Positions 1 to 6,420 of a stretch of DNA of 6,420 bases are shown piece by piece. The notes beneath the pieces were generated by a model. The model was not told the origin of the DNA. It saw only the letters and a program-made list of their open reading frames with translations, and searched no databases. Within the stretch, counting starts at the first letter, position 1; each line of letters opens with the position of its first letter. Made by a program: the position numbers and the translations under genes. This DNA comes from Acidobacteriota bacterium (GTDB lineage Bacteria; Acidobacteriota; Terriglobia; Terriglobales; Acidobacteriaceae): contig JAJYAE010000256.1 in NCBI GenBank assembly GCA_021779695.1, positions 1 to 6,420 on the forward strand, read 5' to 3'.

Positions 1-2462
1 GAGGGCGCTATCACACAAGGAATCTCTTCTGGTTTGCTGCACTGGATCAGGCGCAGCGCACAGATCCGGGTGTATCCATGGTGCGACACCCGGAGAACTT
101 CTTTGCCCAGCCAACCAATGATTCAATGCAGGTGTTGAGCGCGCGGCTTGGACTGAGCAGCGCTGATCCCGTTGTGGCAGGCGTAGCCGCCTTTACGCCC
201 ATGTTGCAGTCCCTTGCCGGGCTGCTCGGGCCGGCCGCGCGATCGTCGTCGCAATGGACTGGGTTTTTCCGCGGCGACGGGCAGGCCAACGAGCGCAACC
301 ATCTGACCGTGGAGGGAACAGATTCGCAGCGGGATGCGCCGGGTGGTGGCATGACGCGGACTTCCGAAATGTTCGGCAGCTACAGCTATGGCTCAAGCGC
401 CACCACCGAGCAATGGGTGTTGGGCCGGTGGGAATCCTTTCTCACGCGCAACCTGCTTCTTGTGACTCAGGGATCCTATGGCCATCAAAATCAGACTATG
501 CCTGCGGAGTCGCCGTCTTCTTTTGAGAAGACAATGAACATCAATGCATGGAATCAGCTTCCGCAGATTCGGGTGGACTCGCGCTACGGCTTCACCATCG
601 GCAATCCGTCGCGCTTTGGGCCGGGAAGCTATCCAGACGAGCATCTGTATCAGGAGCAGGAGCAACTAAACTGGGTGCGTGGGCCCTTGCTATTGAAGGC
701 GGGCTTCCAACTGAGCCACAACACTGACGCCACCACGCTTCTGCGCAATCAGACTGGTACCTACGACTATTACAGTCTCGATAACTTCGCATCGGACGCG
801 CTGGCGTTTGCGGCTTTCGGCATCGGCGGACAACTGAATCCCATGAATCAACACAACTGCGATCAGACGGGGCGCGTCTGGCGCGATTCGGCAGGAGATC
901 TGCGTGGTCTGGGGTACCTGCCCTGCTACACCTACTATTCGCAGACGATGGGTCCCAGCAACTGGTGGCTCAGCACGAACGACTGGGCCAGTTATGTTAC
1001 CGCTCAGTGGCAGCCAAGGAAGAATCTGGCACTGACGTGGGCCATGCGATGGGAGCGTCAGCAAATGCCACCGGTGATCGCGCGGCTCAAGAATCCCGAT
1101 TTACCTCTGACTGAAACAGTTCCCAGCCTCGGCAACCAATGGGGGCCGCGCGTGGGCCTTGCCTGGGGGATGGAGAAGAGCCACTTGCCGGTGCTGCGAT
1201 TGGGATACGGCATGTACTACGGCCGAACGCCAAATCTGACCATTGAAAGCACGCTCACCCAGACCGGTTCACCCAAAGGCGATCTCTATTTCTTCATGCG
1301 TCCGACGGATAATCTTGCTTCGGGCGGAGCGCCGCCTTTCCCATATGTTCTGGCGGGTGAGCCATCAAGCGTTGTGATGCCGAGCGCCGTCGAGTTTTCG
1401 CCGACCTTTCGGAATGGACAAGTACATCAGGCGCAGGCGACCGTCGAGGAGGATTTGCCGGGACGCGTGTTGATTGATGCCAGTGCGGAGTTCAGCCTCG
1501 CACGCCACTTGCCCGTCACCACGGACGCCAATATTGATCCCGCCGCCAATCCCAGAACCATTACGTATGCTGTCGTGGATGGCAATGGATCCGGGCCATT
1601 GAAGACATCGCAGATCACAGTGCCCTTCTTTGCATCCTGGCCGTCCGCAAGCTCGCCGACTGGCTTTGCGGGAAGGCTCAATCCGCACTATCAACAGGTC
1701 ACTGAGATATGGAGCCGTGCCAACTCGACTTATGAGGCTGCGGTCCTGAGCGCTTCCCGCTATTCGTTGAGCGGGTTGGCCGTTCACGTGCGTTACACCT
1801 ACGCACATGCGATGGACTGGAATCCCAGCGAAAGCGTATGGGACTACGGAAGCAGTATCTTCGATCCGGGTAACTTCCGCGCCGAATATGGCAACAGCAG
1901 TCTCGACGTCCGTCACAGTGCATCGGTGAGTCTGGTGTGGCAGCCGCGCTGGAGGGTCCAGGGCCGCGCCGCGACATGGGAAAGCGGTTGGCTCATTTCA
2001 GGAATCGGATATATTCACAGCGGGCTTCCCTTTTCCATGCGAACCGCTGGGTCACTTGCTAAGGAGTTTGATACAACAGGCACGGCAATCGTGGGACTGG
2101 CGCCAGGCATGAATGGATACGGCGGTAACAATTTAGTGTATGGCGTCGGACGGAATACGTATCGCTATCCGGGCGCATGGAAGGCTGACTTGCATCTGAG
2201 CAAACGCTTCCAGCTTGGCGAGATGCAACAGTTGGAGTTGCTCGCCGAGACTTTCAATCTTTTCAATCACCAAAATGTAACAGAGCTGGAAACGGTCGGC
2301 TATACCATTCGGTCGGGCACCACCAATGGAGCGCTGCCGTCCCTCAACTTCCTGACCGGCTTGAAGACCGGGCAGACGGAATTTGGCGCGCCCTTGAACA
2401 TCAATGCAACCAATTTCTATCGCGAAAGGCAGTTGCAGTTTGGCCTGCGGATGCACTTTTAA
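1..2462 (+). CDS. Oar-like TonB-dependent outer-membrane receptor (C-terminal part, 5' end outside window)
   Basis: This is the beta-barrel portion of an acidobacterial Oar-type TonB-dependent receptor. The frame is open from the first full codon at base 3 (GRYHTRNLFWFAALDQ...), so the ATG at 78 is internal and the real start lies upstream. About 819 residues are visible; family members usually exceed 1000 and carry a signal peptide, a carboxypeptidase-regulatory-like domain and a plug, all of which would lie before this window. Counting from the ATG at 78, family-like segments are FFAQPTND near the start, NTYRYPGAW from about 693, FNLFNHQN at 726-733, and a C-terminus of alternating hydrophobics ending in Phe (QLQFGLRMHF), the usual outer-membrane assembly signal. 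The only two cysteines seen are residues 261 and 283. No frameshift is visible. The ligand cannot be told from sequence: the family includes Myxococcus Oar, linked to protein secretion, and many uncharacterised soil paralogues. Family assignment is firm; function beyond outer-membrane transport is open. Confidence 0.88.
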   Translation, partial: GRYHTRNLFWFAALDQAQRTDPGVSMVRHPENFFAQPTNDSMQVLSARLGLSSADPVVAGVAAFTPMLQSLAGLLGPAARSSSQWTGFFRGDGQANERNHLTVEGTDSQRDAPGGGMTRTSEMFGSYSYGSSATTEQWVLGRWESFLTRNLLLVTQGSYGHQNQTMPAESPSSFEKTMNINAWNQLPQIRVDSRYGFTIGNPSRFGPGSYPDEHLYQEQEQLNWVRGPLLLKAGFQLSHNTDATTLLRNQTGTYDYYSLDNFASDALAFAAFGIGGQLNPMNQHNCDQTGRVWRDSAGDLRGLGYLPCYTYYSQTMGPSNWWLSTNDWASYVTAQWQPRKNLALTWAMRWERQQMPPVIARLKNPDLPLTETVPSLGNQWGPRVGLAWGMEKSHLPVLRLGYGMYYGRTPNLTIESTLTQTGSPKGDLYFFMRPTDNLASGGAPPFPYVLAGEPSSVVMPSAVEFSPTFRNGQVHQAQATVEEDLPGRVLIDASAEFSLARHLPVTTDANIDPAANPRTITYAVVDGNGSGPLKTSQITVPFFASWPSASSPTGFAGRLNPHYQQVTEIWSRANSTYEAAVLSASRYSLSGLAVHVRYTYAHAMDWNPSESVWDYGSSIFDPGNFRAEYGNSSLDVRHSASVSLVWQPRWRVQGRAATWESGWLISGIGYIHSGLPFSMRTAGSLAKEFDTTGTAIVGLAPGMNGYGGNNLVYGVGRNTYRYPGAWKADLHLSKRFQLGEMQQLELLAETFNLFNHQNVTELETVGYTIRSGTTNGALPSLNFLTGLKTGQTEFGAPLNINATNFYRERQLQFGLRMHF
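2459..2462. other. Convergent gene junction: shared TTAA containing both stop codons
   Basis: The receptor's TAA occupies 2460-2462 on the plus strand. The comEC TAA is the complement of 2459-2461 (TTA on the plus strand). The two genes therefore overlap by four bases tail to tail, leaving no intergenic space. Any transcription terminator for either gene must lie inside the other gene's coding sequence. I found no GC-rich hairpin followed by a T-run on either side. Confidence 0.93.
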
Positions 2463-5167
2463 TCGTGCCCTCCCATGCCGCACAAGATTTCCGATGTGAC
2501 ATCTCTTCCATTCAGATGGAAGCACGTTGCGCCGTCGATGTCGGTTGAGTAGGTGCGAACATGCGCTGACTGTAGCGCGGCAAGTACCTCTTCCTTTGGA
2601 TGACCGTATCGATTGTTCAGTCCGCAGGAGATGACGGCCCACTTCGGTGCAACACGCGCCAGGAAAGCCGGTGTAGTGGAGCTTGTGCTGCCATGATGCC
2701 CCACCTTTAAAAGCGTGCTTTGAAGTCCGGCCTCGTTCAGCATCTGCTGCTCAACCGGTGCCTCTGCGTCCCCTTCAAGCAATACCGATGTCGCTCCATA
2801 TGCCACATGAAGCACCATCGAGTCGTTGTTCTCTGGCTCGTCTCCGGGCGTGTAATCCATACTCGGCGCCAAAACGTGCACCTGAACCTCGCCGAGAACT
2901 GTCCGGTCGCCTGCATGCATGGCATGGACTGGAATCCCTAGAGAGGCTGCCTCAGACAGCAGAGCGTCGTAGTCGGAGACATGAGGATTGTTTCCAACCC
3001 AAAGAGTATCCGGATGAAAGTTGCGCAGAATCGCAGGCAGGCCACCCATGTGATCGGAGTGCGCATGCGTCAAAGCGACAACATCCAGATGACGGATCCC
3101 GCGCGACCACAGAACAGGCGAGACCACTTCCTCGCCTACATCAAAATTAGGTGCGGATGTCCGTGGTCCACCCCCAATTCCGCCGCCATCTACAAGGAGA
3201 GTCCTTCCATCGGGCGTGATCAGCAGAATGGAATCACCCTGACCCACATCGATTGCCTCAACGAGCAGTGAGTCGCGAGGGTGGTCAAGAGGCCGCGGAA
3301 GAACGGCGGTCCCGGCCGCGAGCAGCAATGCGATCCACGCCGCTGGACGCAGCCATCGGATCTCCGTGCGATTGGCCTGCAAGGCAAGACCCACCGTGGC
3401 TGCAATCAGGAAGGCAAACATGAGAATCTGCCAAACCAACGGAGTCGGTATGCGGAAATCTCCAAGGGAGAATGACCCAAACAGATGAACGAATCCGACG
3501 CTCACATGGAGAATTAAAGCTGCAACGCTCGCAGGGAGCACTGCGCCTGCAGGCCAGACCAGCAGCACCGCAAGAGTAAGAAGCGCGACGGGCACAAGCA
3601 GCGTGAGAAGCGGAAGAATGAGCAGATTCACCGGTAGCGCAAAGATGGTGACGCGATGGAAATCGACTGCCATGGGCATCGTCATTGCCAGTTCGACAAC
3701 GAATGAGACCACTCCTGCCTCCACAATGCGCAAAAGAATCTGCACACCCCAGGGGAAGATACGCCATGCCGCAGTGGACGAAATTGCCCACTCAATTCTC
3801 TTTGCAAGCATGCGCAGCGTGACGCGGAACTGCGCAAGTCGCGGCGGCAACTTGACGTCAAGCGCGACCAGGCGAAGTTGACCCGCTGCAATGACGTAGG
3901 GATGCACAGTGTGTTGCAAAAGTGGGACCGCAATGCCCGCGATAGCAACGACTGCGAGAAGCGTCATTTGCATTCCTGTATCGAAGAGGCTGTTCGGGCT
4001 CGCGACCAGAAGACCGAGCGCTGCAAATCCGAGAGAGTTCAGCACGTCAACTTCTCTGTAGAGAAGTCGGCCAACGAGATAGATCACGACCATCCAAAGC
4101 GACCGCTGCACGGGGATGCCAAAACCAGTAAAGATTGCATACCCAATGGAGACACCCATCGTGACGAGTGTTGTCAGGAGTTCAGGGCTAGCGAAGAGGC
4201 GCAAAATCCAGACAGTGAAGCCTGCAACAATGGCAAGATGCAGGCCTGAGACAACGAGCATGTGAAATGAGCCTGTCCGCTCGAAGCCAATGCGCAGGTT
4301 GTGCGAAAGAAAGGTGCGGTCCCCCGTGGTCATCGCAGCCAGCATGACGGCATCATCCGGGCTCAATCTCAGGGGGAGCGGCAGGCCTTGCATCGAAGTG
4401 GTAAGGCTCATCACGCGCATCGTGAGCGTATGTTGCAAAGCAGCGATTCGGCAGGGCCAGAGGGCATGCTTCACAGCGCCCGCGACAATCACTTGATTGG
4501 CTTGCACAGACGAAGACGCGGTGATGCCTTGATCGAGAAGATAATCCCGACGGCTCCAAACACCGGGATCCCGGTAAACAGGAGGGGGAAGCAAGCGCGC
4601 ATCCAGGCGAATCTGCTCTCCGCATTGGAAAGGCGGTATGTTCTGCGACCCCTGCGGCCAGCGGACCGTGATACGAATCGTCCCGCCGATGGACTTCTGC
4701 TCGTCCACCTCGTCAGTCACCTGCTCGATGCTCGCCACCTTCAGGTCGATGCGCTGCGTTGGCCCTTCGGCCTCGCCCGCAGCGGCCTCATCAGCTTCTC
4801 GCATATCTATTGGGCCGGCTGCCACGACCTCGCCTTCCACGGTTCGAAGTAGATTGTCAGAGAGTGCCAGGATTCCCTGCGAGGGAGCCGGTTGTGGCTG
4901 CATTTCAGCACTCCACGCTCCAAGCAAACACCAAAGTAGAGCCAAGGGAAGCCATGCAATGCGAAGGGCCTTGATTCCCGCCACGCAGGCAATCAAAATC
5001 AAGAGCAACACAGCAACAAGCAGGTAGCCTGTGCGAAGCCAAACTAAATGAGCCGCGCCGATGCCAAGAGCAAAAAGCCAGGCTGCGTGAAACAGCGGAA
5101 GCGCACCCGCGGGCGTGTGAGCACGGCCAGCGAGCGGCGAGGCCAATGGGGCGGACACTGTGGACAT
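2459..5167 (-). CDS. comEC: ComEC/Rec2 family DNA internalization channel, complete, 902 aa
   Basis: ComEC forms the inner-membrane channel that carries one DNA strand into the cytoplasm during natural transformation. The N-terminus has hydrophobic segments at about residues 26-45, 48-64 and 69-86, followed by a soluble OB-fold-like region (about 105-230) with an acidic stretch at 121-157. The Competence domain follows (about 265-620, multiple membrane helices), with the hallmark GSFHMLVVSGLH at 299-310 and GIPVQRSLWM at 350-359. The C-terminal metallo-beta-lactamase domain has DVGQGDS at 640-646, LLVDGGG at 657-663, the metal motif HAHSDH at 701-706, NNDSMVL at 780-786, LLEGD at 796-800 and GHHGS at 823-827. 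Length fits full three-domain ComEC proteins, and no key motif is missing. The ATG start is chosen because the frame upstream has no ATG, GTG or TTG for at least 70 bases; GTG at codon 4 is the only close alternative. It lies 29 bases after the rRNA methyltransferase gene, suggesting co-transcription. Whether this strain is transformable cannot be judged, since no pilus or other com genes are in view. Confidence 0.95.
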   Translation of the reverse strand: MSTVSAPLASPLAGRAHTPAGALPLFHAAWLFALGIGAAHLVWLRTGYLLVAVLLLILIACVAGIKALRIAWLPLALLWCLLGAWSAEMQPQPAPSQGILALSDNLLRTVEGEVVAAGPIDMREADEAAAGEAEGPTQRIDLKVASIEQVTDEVDEQKSIGGTIRITVRWPQGSQNIPPFQCGEQIRLDARLLPPPVYRDPGVWSRRDYLLDQGITASSSVQANQVIVAGAVKHALWPCRIAALQHTLTMRVMSLTTSMQGLPLPLRLSPDDAVMLAAMTTGDRTFLSHNLRIGFERTGSFHMLVVSGLHLAIVAGFTVWILRLFASPELLTTLVTMGVSIGYAIFTGFGIPVQRSLWMVVIYLVGRLLYREVDVLNSLGFAALGLLVASPNSLFDTGMQMTLLAVVAIAGIAVPLLQHTVHPYVIAAGQLRLVALDVKLPPRLAQFRVTLRMLAKRIEWAISSTAAWRIFPWGVQILLRIVEAGVVSFVVELAMTMPMAVDFHRVTIFALPVNLLILPLLTLLVPVALLTLAVLLVWPAGAVLPASVAALILHVSVGFVHLFGSFSLGDFRIPTPLVWQILMFAFLIAATVGLALQANRTEIRWLRPAAWIALLLAAGTAVLPRPLDHPRDSLLVEAIDVGQGDSILLITPDGRTLLVDGGGIGGGPRTSAPNFDVGEEVVSPVLWSRGIRHLDVVALTHAHSDHMGGLPAILRNFHPDTLWVGNNPHVSDYDALLSEAASLGIPVHAMHAGDRTVLGEVQVHVLAPSMDYTPGDEPENNDSMVLHVAYGATSVLLEGDAEAPVEQQMLNEAGLQSTLLKVGHHGSTSSTTPAFLARVAPKWAVISCGLNNRYGHPKEEVLAALQSAHVRTYSTDIDGATCFHLNGRDVTSEILCGMGGHD

Positions 5168-5196
5168 TGTGGCGCGACGAAGCTCTACAGGAAAGC
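5168..5196 (-). other. 29-base spacer between the methyltransferase stop and the comEC start
   Basis: Read on the minus strand, the spacer between the methyltransferase TAG and the comEC ATG shows no clear purine-rich Shine-Dalgarno sequence; the nearest purine-rich piece, TAGAG, is about 17 bases from the ATG, too far for a normal site. There is no room for a terminator and no recognisable promoter here. This suggests read-through transcription from the methyltransferase gene and possibly coupled or weak translation initiation of comEC. Confidence 0.5.
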
Positions 5197-6420
5197 CTAA
5201 CAGGATCGGCGCAGATGGATCAGCGTCTCCAGATGCATGGTCTGCGGAAAGAGATCAATCATTGTGACCGACTTAACACAATAGCCTGAAGCTACAAGAG
5301 CTTTCAGGTCACGGGCCAGTGTTGCAGGATCGCAGGAGACATACAGGACGGACGGCGCAGCCACGTCGCCAAGAATCGATGTCGCCTCTGAGCCGAGCCC
5401 GCTGCGCGGTGGATCCAGGACGATGAGATCGGGCTGGCGGTCCTTCCTATTTTGACGCAGGAAATCCAGGGTATCGGCATGGACTGCTTCGCCACATGTT
5501 CCGCGCAGGTTCTCCCGAAGGCTGGTCAGCGAAGTGGCGGAAGACTCCACCGCAACCACCCGCTTGAAACTGCGTGTGAGTGGAAGCGCAAAAAGGCCCA
5601 CCCCGGCATAGAGATCCCACGCAGATGTTCCGCTGGTTTGTTGGGTGACAGCCTGCACGAGTGAATCGACAAGCCAGCGATTCACCTGGAAGAAAGCGCC
5701 ATGGGCCACGTGATAGGCATTGCCCCCCGCGTGATAAGTGAGTGCGTCTGAACCCCACCGATCGAGTGTGCGCGGCTTATTTGCGCCCGGCATATCGAGA
5801 ACCAACTGGACTCCCATCAGTTCCGGAATGCCTTCGGCCACGGTTTTGGCCAACTCGGCGAAGGGCGTTCGAACTGTGTTAGGAATTGCCACCTCTGCCA
5901 GCAGTTCTGTTTCCGTGGTGTTGCAGAACAGTGTAAGTTCCACGCCTTGCGCAGGTCCCCCACGGCGCCGTAACTCTTCCGCAAGGGTGGTTGCTGTTCG
6001 CATTAGCAATGGGGCGGCAATGACACATTGATCGACCGGAACCACCGCATGAGACTGCCTGCTGCGATAGCCTGGTTTCCCTGACTTGTCGAGGATCAGG
6101 CGAATCCGATTCCGATAATGCCACGGGTCTGCTGCCAATACATCGATCTTGCAATCGACGCGAATGCCGGCCCGCTCAAGCGTCTCCCGTAAGATCTCCT
6201 GCTTCCAGCCGAGTTGCGTCTCGTAGGCTGCATGCTGATACTGACATCCTCCGCAAAATCCAAAGTGCGGACAAAGAGGGAGCATCCTTTGCGGCGCCGA
6301 CTCAATCACCTTTTCGATCTCAGCCTTTGCGTAGCTGCGCTTGTCTTCAGTGATCCGAAGCTGGACCTGCTCACCGGGTATCGTCAACGGAACAAAAATC
6401 GCCTTGCCGTCAACACGCGC
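5197..6420 (-). CDS. rlmD: RlmD/RumA-type 23S rRNA (uracil-C5)-methyltransferase with TRAM domain and Fe-S motif (5' end outside window)
   Basis: This is a SAM-dependent RNA m5U methyltransferase of the RumA/RlmD/TrmA superfamily. The frame stays open to the right edge (visible start ARVDGKAIFVPLTIPGE), so the TTG at 6385-6387 is inside the TRAM RNA-binding domain and is not the real start. Counting from that TTG, an iron-sulfur motif has Cys39, Cys45, Cys48 and Cys121; the C-x5-C-x2-C pattern plus a distant fourth Cys closely matches E. coli RumA (81, 87, 90, 162). FFQVN lies at 232-236, the SAM-binding loop DLYAGVGLF at 258-266, DPPRSGLG at 325-332, the catalytic cysteine in SCDPATLARD at Cys352, and the general-base glutamate in HLETL at Glu387. 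The 35-residue gap between the last two equals that in RumA (Cys389, Glu424). All catalytic residues are present, so it should be active. The exact target (U1939, U747, both, or a tRNA uridine) cannot be fixed from sequence, so the symbol is the best guess. Its TAG stop is 29 bases before the comEC start. Confidence 0.87.
   Translation of the reverse strand, partial: ARVDGKAIFVPLTIPGEQVQLRITEDKRSYAKAEIEKVIESAPQRMLPLCPHFGFCGGCQYQHAAYETQLGWKQEILRETLERAGIRVDCKIDVLAADPWHYRNRIRLILDKSGKPGYRSRQSHAVVPVDQCVIAAPLLMRTATTLAEELRRRGGPAQGVELTLFCNTTETELLAEVAIPNTVRTPFAELAKTVAEGIPELMGVQLVLDMPGANKPRTLDRWGSDALTYHAGGNAYHVAHGAFFQVNRWLVDSLVQAVTQQTSGTSAWDLYAGVGLFALPLTRSFKRVVAVESSATSLTSLRENLRGTCGEAVHADTLDFLRQNRKDRQPDLIVLDPPRSGLGSEATSILGDVAAPSVLYVSCDPATLARDLKALVASGYCVKSVTMIDLFPQTMHLETLIHLRRSC

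Noticed and set aside
1365..1916. Minus-strand open frame of 183 codons inside the receptor gene
   Set aside because: It is antisense to conserved receptor sequence and its product resembles no known family; best explained as a shadow.
2505..2522. Perfect 7-bp inverted repeat with a TCAG loop about 43 bases after the receptor stop
   Set aside because: The stem is only moderately GC-rich and no T-run follows on either strand, and it falls within comEC codons, so it is not a credible intrinsic terminator.
1812..2938. 15-base direct repeat ATGGACTGGAATCCC at 1812-1826 and 2924-2938
   Set aside because: The match does not extend, the copies lie in unrelated genes and on opposite coding strands, and no further copies were noticed. 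Chance is the simplest explanation.
4562..4575. Perfect 14-bp palindrome ACCGGGATCCCGGT inside comEC
   Set aside because: A palindrome of this length is expected about 0.4 times by chance in a window of this size, and it encodes ordinary ComEC residues (RDPG region); there is no sign of operator function.
4301..4852. Plus-strand open frame of 183 codons inside comEC
   Set aside because: It lies wholly antisense to a well-supported comEC coding region, its product is rich in Arg and His with no recognisable domain, and many similar shadow frames occur across the window as expected from the codon use.
1..6420. Possible novel defence, mobile or biosynthetic system
   Set aside because: All sequence is accounted for by three recognisable families with intact motifs, with no gene-free stretch above 29 bases, no repeats of mobile type and no unknown gene.

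Overview
This window looks like ordinary chromosomal DNA from a member of the Acidobacteriota, most likely class Terriglobia. The main reason is the left-hand gene, an Oar-like TonB-dependent receptor whose sequence style is typical of the large receptor families of soil acidobacteria. Examples are the N-terminal stretch RNLFWFAALDQ, the repeated Trp/Tyr/Asn-rich strands, and the C-terminal FNLFNHQNVTELETVGY region. The base composition, moderately GC-rich by eye, agrees. The assignment is inferred from family style, not from a search.

The window is almost completely coding. From left to right: (1) bases 1-2462, plus strand, the 3' part of the receptor gene, whose 5' end lies before the window; (2) bases 2459-5167, minus strand, a complete comEC/rec2 gene for the inner-membrane DNA-uptake channel, with a full C-terminal metallo-beta-lactamase domain; (3) bases 5197-6420, minus strand, an RlmD/RumA-type 23S rRNA m5U methyltransferase whose 5' end runs off the right edge. 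The receptor and comEC converge and share a TTAA tetranucleotide that holds both stop codons. The methyltransferase and comEC point the same way with a 29-base gap, so they probably share a transcript. The methyltransferase would be the upstream gene, and any promoter lies beyond the window.

The three genes have no obvious joint function. The receptor acts at the outer membrane, probably in import or export of a large ligand. ComEC moves single-stranded DNA across the inner membrane during transformation. The methyltransferase modifies RNA in the cytoplasm. I see no tRNA, rRNA, CRISPR array, insertion sequence, phage gene, attachment site, riboswitch or convincing terminator. There is no gene-free stretch longer than 29 bases.

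I looked for a novel system and did not find one. The observations below are small-scale: an overlapping convergent junction, a probable two-gene operon, an isolated cysteine pair in the receptor, an acidic insertion in ComEC, and truncated genes whose apparent internal starts should not be trusted.
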